Below are positions 42,437 to 52,324 of a DNA stretch of 64,000 nucleotides, in pieces; within the stretch, counting starts at the first letter, position 1, and every line of letters starts with the position of its first letter. Origin of the DNA: CAWUJT01 sp963922715 (GTDB lineage Bacteria > Pseudomonadota > Alphaproteobacteria > Rhodobacterales > Rhodobacteraceae); the NCBI GenBank assembly GCA_963922715.1, contig CAWUJT010000002.1, positions 7,512-71,511 on the forward strand, given 5' to 3'. The notes under the pieces were generated by a model. The model worked only from the letters and a program-made list of their open reading frames with translations. It was not told where the DNA came from and did no database searches. A program made the position numbers and the translations under genes.

Positions 42437-43885
42437 ATGGAGATACGTGAGGCCCTTACATTCGACGATGTCTTGCTTGTGCCGGGCGCGAGCTCTGTTT
42501 TGCCCGCCGAGGTGGATACGCGTACCAAGCTGACCCAATCGATTGAGCTGAACATCCCGCTTCTGAGTTCTGCCATGGACACGGTGACCGAGGCAAAGAT
42601 GGCCATCACCATGGCGCAAGCGGGCGGCATGGGGGTTTTACATCGCAATCTCAGCATCCAAGACCAAGAACAACAGGTCCGGCGGGTCAAGCGGTTTGTC
42701 TCGGGCATTGTCTACAAACCCCATACGTTACGCCCCGATCAGACGTTGGCCGATGCCAAAGCTCTGCAAGAGCGTCACCGTGTCACAGGGTTCCCCGTGG
42801 TGGACGACGTCGGGCGTGTTTTGGGCATCGTGACCAACCGGGATATGCGCTTTGCCTCTGACGATGACACGCCCGTGCACGCGATGATGACCTCTGACAA
42901 TCTGGCAATGCTGCACGAGCCTGTTGATCTGGCGGCGGCCCGGTCTTTGATGCATGCGCGGCGGATTGAAAAACTTCTGATTGTGAATGCCGAGGGCAAA
43001 CTGACCGGCCTTTTGACGATCAAAGATATCGAACAAGCGGTGCTCAACCCACAAGCCTGCAAGGATGATTTGGGCCGCTTGCGAGTGGCGGGCGCCACAA
43101 CCGTGGGCGATGCGGGGTTTGCCCGGTCAGAGGCTTTGGTGGATGCCGGATGCGATCTGATCGTGATCGACACCGCCCATGGACATTCCGAGAGTGTGGC
43201 AAAGGCGGTTGAGCGTGTGAAACGGCTGTCAAACCAAGTGCAAGTTTTAGCCGGGAATGTCGCCACAGCCACAGGTACCAAAGCTTTGATAGATGCAGGC
43301 GCGGATGCGGTGAAGGTCGGGATTGGGCCGGGGTCAATTTGCACCACACGCATTGTTGCGGGCGTCGGCGTGCCGCAACTGACCGCCATTTTGGAGTGTG
43401 CCGCAGCGGCTGGGACTGTGCCGGTGATTGCCGATGGGGGCATTAAATATTCGGGCGATTTTGCCAAGGCTATTGCCGCAGGCGCCTCGTGTGCCATGGT
43501 GGGGTCCATGATTGCTGGAACTGATGAGAGCCCTGGCGAAGTTATTCTGTACCAAGGGCGCAGTTTCAAGGCCTATCGCGGGATGGGCTCTTTGGGGGCA
43601 ATGGCGCGTGGCTCTGCCGATCGGTATTTTCAAAAAGATGCGGCGGCGGAAAAACTTGTGCCCGAAGGGATTGAGGGACGGGTGCCCTACAAAGGCGCGG
43701 CCACGACTGTGATTCATCAGTTGGTGGGCGGCTTGCGCGCAGCCATGGGCTACACCGGTTGTGCAACACTCAGCGAGATGCGCAAAAACTGCCAGTTTGT
43801 GAAAATCACCGGGGCAGGGTTGAAAGAAAGCCATGTGCATGATGTGCAGATCACACGAGAAAGTCCGAACTACCGGGCCGAGTGA
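42437..43885 (+). CDS. guaB: IMP dehydrogenase
   Basis: 482 residues, oxidising IMP to XMP, the committed step of GTP synthesis. The N-terminus is ALTFDDVLLVP; two CBS domains occupy about 95-210; the catalytic cysteine is C302 in GPGSICTTRI; IADGGIKYSGDFAKAIAAGA and YRGMGSLGAM follow. CCAAGGAGG precedes ATG 42437. Its stop overlaps a possible start of the next gene. Confidence 0.97.
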   Translation: MEIREALTFDDVLLVPGASSVLPAEVDTRTKLTQSIELNIPLLSSAMDTVTEAKMAITMAQAGGMGVLHRNLSIQDQEQQVRRVKRFVSGIVYKPHTLRPDQTLADAKALQERHRVTGFPVVDDVGRVLGIVTNRDMRFASDDDTPVHAMMTSDNLAMLHEPVDLAAARSLMHARRIEKLLIVNAEGKLTGLLTIKDIEQAVLNPQACKDDLGRLRVAGATTVGDAGFARSEALVDAGCDLIVIDTAHGHSESVAKAVERVKRLSNQVQVLAGNVATATGTKALIDAGADAVKVGIGPGSICTTRIVAGVGVPQLTAILECAAAAGTVPVIADGGIKYSGDFAKAIAAGASCAMVGSMIAGTDESPGEVILYQGRSFKAYRGMGSLGAMARGSADRYFQKDAAAEKLVPEGIEGRVPYKGAATTVIHQLVGGLRAAMGYTGCATLSEMRKNCQFVKITGAGLKESHVHDVQITRESPNYRAE

Positions 43886-43929
43886 TCCACGCGCATGACC
43901 CAAAGCGCAACGTTTCAAAGGTCTCAACG

Positions 43930-45099
43930 GTGACACCCGGGGCGCGCTTGGCCGCTGCGATAGAGGTGTTGGATCATGTGATCGCTGGCGCGCCCGCAGA
44001 AGCGGCCCTGACGTGCTGGGCGCGTGGCGCACGCTATGCCGGGTCAAAAGACCGCGCGGCGGTGCGGGATATTGTTTTTTCGGGATTGCGGCAAAGGCGG
44101 TCCCGATCCTGGCTGGGTGGATCGGAGACGGGACGCGGTATCGTTTTGGGCGGAGTGCGCTCTACCGGAGAAAACCCAGAGGTGTATTTCACAAAAGATC
44201 GCTATGCGCCGGATGCGCTGACAGAGCATGAACGGCTGCAAAGAGATTTGGCCGGAGCCCCCCGCGCCGTGCGTTTGGATTGCCCGGATTGGCTTTTACC
44301 CGCGCTTGACGAAAGCCTTAGGGCGAAAGCCGATGATGTCTTAGAGGCCTTCCGGCATCGAGCGCAAATTGGTCTGCGCGTAAATATCCGAAAAACAACA
44401 CGTGACAGTGCCCAGGCCGAATTACAGACGCTTGGGTTTTCTCCGCAACCACATGCGGCCAGCCCTTGGGCGCTGGTGCTGGATCATGGCCGTGGACTGG
44501 AACGCACGGCCCCCTATCTGGAAGGGCGCATTGAGTTGCAAGATCCCGGCGCACAGGCGCTTGTGGCGGCTTTGCCGCTGTCGCCTGGCGCACGTATCTT
44601 AGACTATTGCGCCGGTGGCGGGGGCAAAACCTTGGCCCTTGCAGCCTGCCATGATGGTCCAATCACCGCCCATGACATCGCTCCACAGCGCCTCAGCCAG
44701 TTACGCCAGCGCGCCAAACGGGCTGGTGTTGACATATCTTTTGCAGACCCAGGGGCTGTGATGGGCATATTCGATGGTATTATTCTGGATGTGCCGTGTT
44801 CCGGTACGGGGGTGTGGCGCCGGCAACCTGATATGAAATGGAAGCTGAGGCCAGACTTGCTGCACACATACGCAACACTACAAAAAGAGCTTCTTAACAG
44901 AGCTTTTGCGCATCTCGCGCCAGGGGGATGGATTGGTTATATGACATGCTCTGTGTTGACGGTTGAAACAGTTACACCCGTTGAGAGATTTCTTAGGGAA
45001 ACCCCCGGTTTTGAAATTGAACATACGTTTGTTTTGACGCCGCTGGAAGAGTGTGACGGTTTCAGTTTTACCTTATTGCGTCACAAGGCTGCAATTTAA
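43930..45099 (+). CDS. RsmB-like 16S rRNA (cytosine-5) methyltransferase
   Basis: 389 residues. An NusB-like N-terminal helical region (GARLAAAIEVLDHVIAG, GSKDRAAVRDIVF) is followed by a SAM methyltransferase domain with motif I ILDYCAGGGGKTLALA, motif IV DVPCSGTGVWRR and motif VI YMTCSVLTVET. Both catalytic cysteines of m5C-RNA methyltransferases are present. GTG 43930 with AAGG nine bases ahead gives the usual N-terminus; GTG 43882 at the guaB stop is the alternative. Confidence 0.88.
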   Translation: MTPGARLAAAIEVLDHVIAGAPAEAALTCWARGARYAGSKDRAAVRDIVFSGLRQRRSRSWLGGSETGRGIVLGGVRSTGENPEVYFTKDRYAPDALTEHERLQRDLAGAPRAVRLDCPDWLLPALDESLRAKADDVLEAFRHRAQIGLRVNIRKTTRDSAQAELQTLGFSPQPHAASPWALVLDHGRGLERTAPYLEGRIELQDPGAQALVAALPLSPGARILDYCAGGGGKTLALAACHDGPITAHDIAPQRLSQLRQRAKRAGVDISFADPGAVMGIFDGIILDVPCSGTGVWRRQPDMKWKLRPDLLHTYATLQKELLNRAFAHLAPGGWIGYMTCSVLTVETVTPVERFLRETPGFEIEHTFVLTPLEECDGFSFTLLRHKAAI

Positions 45100-45121
45100 G
45101 GTGCTCTTATTCCATAAAATT

Positions 45122-45136
45122 TTAACGCTAGATTAA
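45122..45136 (+). promoter_or_regulatory. Candidate CtrA binding site before cckA
   Basis: TTAACGCTAGATTAA is a TTAA-N7-TTAA match to the CtrA consensus, 59 bases upstream of the cckA start. The surrounding 60 bases are AT-rich and contain three more TTAA words (45148, 45157, 45169) at other spacings, so chance occurrence is possible. CckA controls CtrA phosphorylation, so feedback would make sense. Confidence 0.45.
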
Positions 45137-45195
45137 CTCTTTCTAAGTTAATTTTTTTAAGTATTTTGTTAAGAACAACTGTGGGGAATGGATGA

Positions 45196-47643
45196 TTGTC
45201 GGCAACCAAAAGTTTTAATTTGCGCCCATCGGTTGAGATGCCTGCAACGGGTCTTATCCTGATAGTCAGTGCCGCTTTGACACTTGCGATATCTTTTTTG
45301 ATTTTTGCAAGCTTCTCGCCTGATCCTTTCGACATATGGATCGGGGTTGTTGGTGGCAGTGCTTTATTGGCTCTGGCGTTTTTGTTTTGCGGGCTTTGCG
45401 TATTGGATTTTTTGAAAAAACAAGTCTACAGGCGCGCTGTGATGGGCTTTGTTGCTTTGGATACAATACCTTCCTTTATCAGTGGTTTAGACGGTAATAT
45501 TGACTATCAGAATGAAGTGTCACACATCCAGATGGGCGATCACGTTGGCGTGCGTCCAAGCAAAGCCCTGGCAAATTTTATTGGCAACCCACAAGCCGTA
45601 GTTTCGCGGATCAATACAACGCTAGAGCGTTCAGAAACAGCCTACGAAGATGTAAAATCGCTCAAAGGCAATATACGCATTTCAGCCTATAGATTTGGGC
45701 AAAGCTTGGTGTGGCGATTACAGATTAATGAAAGGCCGGAATATGATCGTGACGCGCTTTCCATGATTCCACAATTTAGGATTAACGATACAGGCGATGT
45801 TTTATACGCAAATGCTGCGGCACATCACATGATTGGCAGACAGCCAAAAACACTAAGCGATATTTTTAGTGGAGGTTCGCAGCGTGTGCCTAGAAACGGT
45901 GCGATCAAAACAGTGCATACCAACAAAGAATGTTTCCAAGCCCATATTGTGCTGCTTGAGACGCAAAATGAGCAATGCGATATGTTTGTTTTGCGCCTCG
46001 AAAATCAAAATGGGCTGAGCGATTTTAGATTTTCCCCTATGTTCGATTGTTTGCCTGTGGCCCTGATGTGTCTAAGTGCAGAGGGCAAAATCCTTCATGC
46101 AAATCGTATGGCATTGAAAATTCTACCACAGATCACAGAAGGCATATCCAATTTACCGACGCTTTTTGAGGGTCTTGGGCGTCCGATTCAAGATTGGTTG
46201 GGCGATGCTGCGCGTGGCTTAGGACTTGGCAAATCAGAAGTTGTCCGCGTTGTGGCGTCCGCCCCTGAAAAGTATCTCCAAGTCACGCTGGGCAATTGTG
46301 TACGCCCAGATGAAGAGGCCAAGCTGCTGGCGGTTTTCAGCGATGTGACCGAACATAAAACCCTCGAAGGACAAGTTATTCAAAGCCAAAAGATGCAAGC
46401 CATTGGTCAACTGGCCGGCGGTGTGGCCCATGATTTTAACAATTTGCTGACGGCAATCTCGGGCCATTGTGATTTGCTTTTGCTCCGGCATTCCCATGAC
46501 GATCCAGATTATGCGGATCTCATTCAAATCAACCAAAATGCAAGTCGTGCCGCCGCTTTGGTTGGGCAACTTTTAGCATTCTCACGCAAGCAAACTTTGC
46601 AACCGGAATTGATCGATTTACGCGACACATTGGCTGATCTGACGCATCTGCTAAACCGACTTGTTGGTGAAAAAATTCAACTTGTTCTGTCGAACGATCC
46701 GGGGCTGTTGCCGATCCGCGTCGATAAACGTCAGTTAGAGCAAGTTTTGATGAACCTTATTGTCAATGCACGTGATGCAATGAACAATGTGGGAACAATC
46801 AAAATTGAAACCAAATGCCCGTATTTTGTCCAAGATCAACAACATGACCGTGTCACTGTTCCCGCCGGTCAGTATGTTGAAATCAAGGTCATTGATACGG
46901 GGTGTGGCATCCCGCCGGATATGATTGACCGTATTTTTGAACCCTTTGTGACCACGAAACGACAAGGAGAAGGGACAGGATTAGGGTTATCGATGGCTTA
47001 CGGTATCATCAAGCAAAGCGGTGGGTTTATCTTTGCGAAAAGTACACTTGGCGAAGGCAGCACCTTTTCGCTGTATTTTCCCGCTTATGATGTCGAGCTG
47101 GCAGATTGGACGATAACCTCTTTTCCCTCTGTTCCTGATAAGGCGGCTTTGCCTGCGGAAATAAGCCCTGACAGCTTTGCGGAACACGTCATCTGTGCCA
47201 AGACAAATGTGCCTGTTCCCGCGGTGCCTGTGCTGTCACATTCTGTTGCTATGCCCGCACCTGCCGCGTCGGAGCAGACATCGCCTGTTGTCCTGTTGGT
47301 TGAAGATGAAGCGTCGGTGCGTGCTTTTGGCGCCCGTGCTTTGCGAATGCGGGGCTACAGCGTTATCGAGGCCGAGTGTGGGGAAAACGCGTTGGAGATC
47401 TTGCAAGATAAAACTTTGAACATTGATCTGTTCGTCACAGACGTGATGATGCCGGGCATGGACGGTCCCACTTGGGTGAAAGAGGCTTTGAAACAAAGGC
47501 CAGACATCAAGACAGTGTTTGTCTCGGGCTATGCCGAAAGCACATTTCCCCATGACAAAAACGGCATCCCTAATTCGATCTTTTTGCCGAAGCCATTTTC
47601 TTTGGCCCAGTTGACGCAAACGGTACAACAACAATTGGTTTAA
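45196..47643 (+). CDS. cckA: Hybrid sensor histidine kinase CckA
   Basis: 815 residues. Two membrane helices (about 16-36 and 48-68) are followed by PAS-like regions to about 390. The HisKA domain has the phospho-accepting histidine in GGVAHDFNNLLTAISGHCDL (H412), and the ATPase has LMNLIVNARDAM, DTGCGIPPDMIDRIFEPF and GEGTGLGLSM. A C-terminal receiver has LLVEDEASVRAF with phospho-Asp in FVTDVMMPGMDGP (D749). CckA feeds the ChpT-CtrA relay. The start is TTG 45196 with GGGGAATGG upstream. The first 280 residues are more AT-rich than the kinase core. Confidence 0.93.
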   Translation: MSATKSFNLRPSVEMPATGLILIVSAALTLAISFLIFASFSPDPFDIWIGVVGGSALLALAFLFCGLCVLDFLKKQVYRRAVMGFVALDTIPSFISGLDGNIDYQNEVSHIQMGDHVGVRPSKALANFIGNPQAVVSRINTTLERSETAYEDVKSLKGNIRISAYRFGQSLVWRLQINERPEYDRDALSMIPQFRINDTGDVLYANAAAHHMIGRQPKTLSDIFSGGSQRVPRNGAIKTVHTNKECFQAHIVLLETQNEQCDMFVLRLENQNGLSDFRFSPMFDCLPVALMCLSAEGKILHANRMALKILPQITEGISNLPTLFEGLGRPIQDWLGDAARGLGLGKSEVVRVVASAPEKYLQVTLGNCVRPDEEAKLLAVFSDVTEHKTLEGQVIQSQKMQAIGQLAGGVAHDFNNLLTAISGHCDLLLLRHSHDDPDYADLIQINQNASRAAALVGQLLAFSRKQTLQPELIDLRDTLADLTHLLNRLVGEKIQLVLSNDPGLLPIRVDKRQLEQVLMNLIVNARDAMNNVGTIKIETKCPYFVQDQQHDRVTVPAGQYVEIKVIDTGCGIPPDMIDRIFEPFVTTKRQGEGTGLGLSMAYGIIKQSGGFIFAKSTLGEGSTFSLYFPAYDVELADWTITSFPSVPDKAALPAEISPDSFAEHVICAKTNVPVPAVPVLSHSVAMPAPAASEQTSPVVLLVEDEASVRAFGARALRMRGYSVIEAECGENALEILQDKTLNIDLFVTDVMMPGMDGPTWVKEALKQRPDIKTVFVSGYAESTFPHDKNGIPNSIFLPKPFSLAQLTQTVQQQLV

Positions 47644-47715
47644 AAGACATGGTTGTTTGAACAAGCGGGCATTTCTGGACTGTTGTCAGGTGTGTGAAGA
47701 CGCTATTCAAAGATC

Positions 47716-48420
47716 ATGATAGCACTTTGGGATGGATTACGGGCCGGTTTTTGGCTGATATGGACAGCCGATGCGGAGCTTATCGAAATAAGTTTACGGT
47801 CTTTATTTGTCTCGATCTCGGCTGTCGCGCTGGCCAGTCTGTTGGCTTTGCCCTGTGCGGCCTTGCTTGCGCTTGAGCGGTTTCGCTTCCGCAGGATGAT
47901 CATCGCATCGCTGAATGCGTTGATGGGGCTGCCGCCCGTTGTGGTGGGGCTGTTTGTCTATCTGCTACTGTCACGGTCTGGCCCTTTTGGCGTGCTTGGA
48001 CTGCTCTATACGCCGTGGGCTATGATCCTTGCGCAAGCGGTGATTCTGATGCCGCTGATCGCCTCAATCGCGCATCAACACCTGCGCGATTTGTGGGCGG
48101 AATACCGCGATCTTTTAATCTCTCTCGGAGCCAGCCGAGGACAACGGATACGCACACTTTTATGGGACGGCCGCCGCGGAGAGCTGACCGCGTGCTTGGC
48201 CGGTTTTGGCCGGGGCATCGGCGAAGTTGGGGCTGTGATGATTGTCGGGGGGAATATCGAACAGGCCACGCGGGTGCTGACCACGGCGATTGCACTTGAG
48301 ACGGGAAAAGGGGATTTTGCCCTCGCCTTAGGTCTTGGCTTTGTACTGATTTTTATCTCACTTACAGTTTCGTTTGCCGTCCACATCCTAGCGCGTACCG
48401 AACGATCCGCACGATGGTAG
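47716..48420 (+). CDS. tupB: Tungstate ABC transporter permease
   Basis: 234 residues with about five helices and the EAA-type cytoplasmic loop YRDLLISLGASRGQRIRTLL. The segment ALMGLPPVVVGLFVYLLLS and GFGRGIGEVGAVMIVGGNIE are typical of TupB-type oxyanion permeases. ATG 47716 is likely. Together with the next two genes (ATPase and binding protein) it forms a complete Tup importer; order is permease, ATPase, binding protein. Confidence 0.87.
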   Translation: MIALWDGLRAGFWLIWTADAELIEISLRSLFVSISAVALASLLALPCAALLALERFRFRRMIIASLNALMGLPPVVVGLFVYLLLSRSGPFGVLGLLYTPWAMILAQAVILMPLIASIAHQHLRDLWAEYRDLLISLGASRGQRIRTLLWDGRRGELTACLAGFGRGIGEVGAVMIVGGNIEQATRVLTTAIALETGKGDFALALGLGFVLIFISLTVSFAVHILARTERSARW

Positions 48421-49127
48421 CCCACCTTCCTATTCTTCTGCACGGTGTGTCGGTTCACCGCGCGGGTCACAACGTGATTGGCCCGCTTAATTTGGCGATT
48501 ACACACCCTGGAATGACCGCAGTTCTTGGTCCCAATGGGGCCGGGAAGACAACGCTTCTTAGGCTTTTGCATGGTTTGGAGCGCGCGCGCTCTGGCCATA
48601 TTGACTGGCCTGCTGATCCCGCCACGTTGCGGTCCGCGCAGGCCTTTGTTTTCCAACGGCCTGTGATGATGCGGCGGTCCGTTCTTGAAAATTTGATCTA
48701 CCCGTTGCGGATAAAAGGCAGCACCCGTGACGCGGCAAAAAAACAGGCGCAAACCGTGCTCAAAGACATTGATATGGCTGAAAAATCAAAACTGGACGCA
48801 ACGCTTTTGTCGATCGGGGAACAACAGAGGCTGGCGGTGGCCCGTGCCTTCATCGCCAAGCCGGGGCTTGTGTTTTTGGATGAACCCTGCGCCAGCCTTG
48901 ATGGTGCCACCACTTATCAGATCGAAACTTTGCTGCGGCAAAAGCGCGATGCGGGTGTGGTGAGCCTTCTTTCCACCCATGATCTGGCGCAAGCGCGGCG
49001 TTTGGCGGATTGGGTGATCTTGTTGCACAAAGGCAAGTTGATCGAAACTGCGCCAGCGGCGCAATTTTTTGCAGGTCCCGCCACGCAGATAGGCCGCGAT
49101 TTTTTAGAGGGGCGCCTTCTGCTATGA
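48414..49127 (+). CDS. tupC: Tungstate ABC transporter ATPase
   Basis: 237 residues. Walker A is GPNGAGKTT (39-47), Q-loop FVFQRPVMMRRSVLENL is characteristic of this branch, signature LSIGEQQRLAVARA (Ile in place of the first Gly of LSGGQ), Walker B LVFLDEPCASLDG, H-loop LLSTHDLAQA. Overlaps tupB by seven bases and the tupA ATG by four. Confidence 0.88.
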   Translation: MVAHLPILLHGVSVHRAGHNVIGPLNLAITHPGMTAVLGPNGAGKTTLLRLLHGLERARSGHIDWPADPATLRSAQAFVFQRPVMMRRSVLENLIYPLRIKGSTRDAAKKQAQTVLKDIDMAEKSKLDATLLSIGEQQRLAVARAFIAKPGLVFLDEPCASLDGATTYQIETLLRQKRDAGVVSLLSTHDLAQARRLADWVILLHKGKLIETAPAAQFFAGPATQIGRDFLEGRLLL

Positions 49128-49915
49128 GCTTAAGGATCTGTATCATTTGGGTGCTACTCTCGATGCCATTGAGTGCAGAAACGCTTCGGCTCGCGGTCAC
49201 CACGTCCTTTGAGAATTCTGGTCTTTCTGATCTGCTGTTGCCGGCAATTCACGCAGATCTCGGTCTGGATATCGAACTTCTCGTGGTGGGCACCGGACAG
49301 GCTTTGCGATTGGGCCGCGCCGGAGACGTGGATGCTGTGCTGGTGCATGCGCCGAAAGCAGAGATCGCGTTTGTTGACTCTGGCTATGGGGTGGATCGCG
49401 TGCAAATCATGGCGAACAATTTTGTGCTGATTGGTCCGCGCGATGACCCCGCGCAGGTCGCAACAGCAAAGAGCGCACACATGGCGTTTTCCCGCATTGC
49501 GTCAACCCAACAGCGATTTATCAGCCGTGGCGATAACAGCGGAACCCATCAAAAAGAGCAAGAACTTTGGCAAGGAATTGGTTTGTCTCCCGAAGGGGAG
49601 TGGTATTTTGTCACAGGCAGCAGTATGGGCGCGGCCTTAAATATCGCCGTGAGTTTAAACGCCTATACCCTTAGCGACAGTGCCACTTGGCGGGCGTTTG
49701 CCAACAAGGGCGATCTTATGCTCCTTTATGGAGGTGATCCGCTTTTGTTCAATCCCTACAGCCTGATCGCTGTGAGTCCCGCGCGCCATCCACATGTCGC
49801 CTACCCAGAAGTCTTACGTTTGCGGGATTGGCTGAGATCGGCGAGGGCTCAGACCCTTATCACTGGTTATCATATTGATGGCAGGCAGGTTTTTACTTGG
49901 TCGGAGAGGCCTTAG
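49124..49915 (+). CDS. tupA: Tungstate-binding periplasmic protein
   Basis: 263 residues with a signal peptide (cleavage near LSAET, about 18). Ligand-site motifs of TupA are visible: VTTSFENSGLSDLLLPA, VVGTGQALRLGRAGDVDAVL, VHAPKAEIAFVDSGYG, and FISRGDNSGTHQKEQELW. It binds tungstate in the periplasm, perhaps for tungsto- or molybdoenzymes. ATG 49124 overlaps the tupC stop; the upstream longer frame is in tupC. Its 3' end overlaps the convergent AbrB-family gene by 23 bases. Confidence 0.92.
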   Translation: MSLRICIIWVLLSMPLSAETLRLAVTTSFENSGLSDLLLPAIHADLGLDIELLVVGTGQALRLGRAGDVDAVLVHAPKAEIAFVDSGYGVDRVQIMANNFVLIGPRDDPAQVATAKSAHMAFSRIASTQQRFISRGDNSGTHQKEQELWQGIGLSPEGEWYFVTGSSMGAALNIAVSLNAYTLSDSATWRAFANKGDLMLLYGGDPLLFNPYSLIAVSPARHPHVAYPEVLRLRDWLRSARAQTLITGYHIDGRQVFTWSERP

Positions 49916-50939
49916 ATCTAATGAAAAACGGAAGCAGAACCGTCAGCATCAACAGCCGCGCCACATGGTGCCCTGCGATAAAGGCCATATCCAACCCCAG
50001 GGCCAGACCAATCGCCGCCATCGCCTCGACCCCTCCGGGGGTAAAGGCCACAATCAACAGCGCTGGTGTAAGACCGTCTATGAAAAACAGTATGGCAACC
50101 CCAGCCATGGCCGCAGACATCAAGGCAAGACCGGTGACAGCCACCCCTGCATAAGCGGCGGAGGACAGATCTTTCACAGTGGTGCCCGAAAACCGTGAGC
50201 CGATCAAAACCCCCATCGCCAAAAAGGCCAGGATTGTCAGACTTTCTGGAATATGCCCAGGTGTCAGCCCGCTGCCATGGCCAATGGCGCTGACACCCAT
50301 TGCGGCCAGCAGAAAGGCGGCTGGAAGGTGGAGGCGCAAAAATACCCATCCAACGGCCAGGGAAACAAGACACAAGGCAACCCCATCAGACCAGGCAAGC
50401 CTCTGTTCAACGAAATTGAGCTGGCCTGTGGTCTCAAAGAACCAAGACACAAGGGGCGGGACAACCAAGGTGAGCAAAAGCAGCCGGATCGATTGCACAA
50501 GAGCGACTTGACGCGTATCTGCCATGGTCTCAAGACCCAAAGCCAAGACATAGCTGAGATGTCCAGGTGTCGAGGCCAAGACCGCCGTGGTGCGATCATA
50601 TCCAAACCCATGCACCAACAGCCACCGGCCCGCAAAAATCGTGATCACAAGCGACAGGGCCAGCATTGGCAGACTGATCAGCCAACCCGTCAGAGCATTG
50701 AGAACCTCAGGCGTGATACCGGTGCCGATATTGAGGCCTAAAATAACAAACACTATATTTCGAAAGGGTGCTGGGAGATCGCATTTTAGACCATTGACGG
50801 CGGCCAAACTCACCGCCGTGGCGGCACCTGTTAGGAAAGGGGCGGGAAACCCAAGGCACCAAAACAATGTCGCACCAGTGGTCGCGACAGCAAACGCGAA
50901 AGTGAGGTTTCGCAGGTTTTGTCGTAGAGTGAGGGTCAT
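49893..50939 (-). CDS. AbrB-family membrane protein
   Basis: 348 residues with about ten hydrophobic segments in two similar halves, as in the AbrB duplication family (often mis-named ammonia monooxygenase). Key features: LGFPAPFLTGAATAVSLAAV and LGLNIGTGITPEVLNAL in half one, LHLPAAFLLAAMGVSAIGHG and AFTPGGVEAMAAIGLALG in half two. The glycine-proline-rich TPGG(V/A)xEM motif marks the family. Function is unknown. Convergent with tupA. Confidence 0.87.
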   Translation of the reverse strand: MTLTLRQNLRNLTFAFAVATTGATLFWCLGFPAPFLTGAATAVSLAAVNGLKCDLPAPFRNIVFVILGLNIGTGITPEVLNALTGWLISLPMLALSLVITIFAGRWLLVHGFGYDRTTAVLASTPGHLSYVLALGLETMADTRQVALVQSIRLLLLTLVVPPLVSWFFETTGQLNFVEQRLAWSDGVALCLVSLAVGWVFLRLHLPAAFLLAAMGVSAIGHGSGLTPGHIPESLTILAFLAMGVLIGSRFSGTTVKDLSSAAYAGVAVTGLALMSAAMAGVAILFFIDGLTPALLIVAFTPGGVEAMAAIGLALGLDMAFIAGHHVARLLMLTVLLPFFIRSKASPTK

Positions 50940-51107
50940 TTGGCCACCTGCGGGTCAACATTTCCTGATCTTTTTTAAGAAAATTGGGATGTTTAGACAA
51001 TGACGTGGGTATAATATGTCCTTGTGATGTGTTCTAGAGCGTAAAAGTCACCAACCGCGTATGACGTCAATATTGGCATCGCGCAACTGGGTGGCCGAGG
51101 GTGAAAG

Positions 51108-52181
51108 ATGCAAGAGACGATGAAAGCCGTGGTCTTGACTGGGCACGGCGGGCTTGAAAAATTGGACATACGGGATGTGCCTATCCCTCGGCCAGGGCCA
51201 CATGATGCGTTGATTAAAGTCGGCGCTTGCGGGCTCAATAACACAGATGTGAATACCCGCTTAGGATGGTATGCTAAATCTGTGACCTCCGCCACTGACG
51301 GCCCTTTTGAAGTCGAGGATGGTGGAGATTGGGGCGGTGCGGGCCTTCGCTTTCCCCGCATTCAAGGTGCCGATGCCGTAGGCAAGGTTGTTGCGCTGGG
51401 CTCTGAGGCTAACCTCGCTTTGGAAGGCAAACGGGTGATGGTGGATGTTTGGCTGCGGGATTGGAACGACCCGCTTAACCGTGATAAAATGGGATACTTT
51501 GGTTCTGAATGTGATGGTGGTTTTGCCGAATATGCGGTTGTCGATCACCGTAATCTTGGTGTTATAGACAGCGATCTTACGGATGCAGAACTGGCAACAT
51601 TTTGCTGCAGTTATACCACAGCCGAAGGGATGCTGACCCGTGCTGAAGTTGGTCCTGAGGATCGGGTATTGGTGACGGGGGCCTCCGGTGGTGTTGGTTC
51701 TGCACTTTTGCAACTGGCGCGCCGGCGTGGGGCGGAGGTGATTGGATTGGCCTCAGAGAACAAACATGCTGCTCTTACAGGCTTAGGTGCACACCTATTG
51801 CCCCGCGCCCCAGAGGATTTACCGGCTGCTCTTGAGGCTATAAGCGGACATCGCACCGTTACCGTGGTGGCGGATGTTGTGGGTGGGACTACCTTTTCAA
51901 AGTTGATCGAAGTGTTGGCACGGGGTGGACGCTACACCTGCTCTGGTGCGATCGCAGGGCCAATTGTTAGTTTTGACTTACGTACGCTGTATCTCAATGA
52001 TTTGACATTTACCGGGTCCACTTGCGTTCCGCCCGAAATATTTCGCACCCTTTTAAACTATATTTCAAAGGATGAGTTGAAACCCATGCTTGCCGCAACT
52101 TATCCCTTGGAAAAGTTTCATGCCGCACAACAGGCGTTTATTGATAAAAGACATATCGGCAATATTGTTGTAACTCCCTAG
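51108..52181 (+). CDS. Zinc-type MDR alcohol dehydrogenase-like oxidoreductase
   Basis: 357 residues of the medium-chain dehydrogenase/reductase family. Catalytic-domain features are GACGLNNTDVNTRLGWY and IQGADAVGKVV, and the Rossmann NAD(P) motif is VLVTGASGGVGSALLQLA. The usual structural-zinc cysteine cluster is not obvious; GSECDGGFAEYAVVD keeps a family Cys. ATG 51108 or the in-frame ATG at 51120 could be the start. It stands alone between AbrB-like and glycosyltransferase genes; substrate unknown. Confidence 0.85.
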   Translation: MQETMKAVVLTGHGGLEKLDIRDVPIPRPGPHDALIKVGACGLNNTDVNTRLGWYAKSVTSATDGPFEVEDGGDWGGAGLRFPRIQGADAVGKVVALGSEANLALEGKRVMVDVWLRDWNDPLNRDKMGYFGSECDGGFAEYAVVDHRNLGVIDSDLTDAELATFCCSYTTAEGMLTRAEVGPEDRVLVTGASGGVGSALLQLARRRGAEVIGLASENKHAALTGLGAHLLPRAPEDLPAALEAISGHRTVTVVADVVGGTTFSKLIEVLARGGRYTCSGAIAGPIVSFDLRTLYLNDLTFTGSTCVPPEIFRTLLNYISKDELKPMLAATYPLEKFHAAQQAFIDKRHIGNIVVTP

Positions 52182-52324
52182 CGTCTTTTTTGAACAGTAG
52201 TCCATTTAGTTACGCCAAGTCATACGTCTTTCAGTGACTACATGATGTCTTGTCAACAATGTTGCTTCACTGATCGGCACAGCCTAGAATCTAGGTGATA
52301 GAGCCCTTTTGTAGAGGTCCGAAT

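Noticed and set aside
45096..45335. 79-codon minus-strand frame at the cckA start
   Set aside because: It covers the cckA promoter region and the first membrane helix; no family features.
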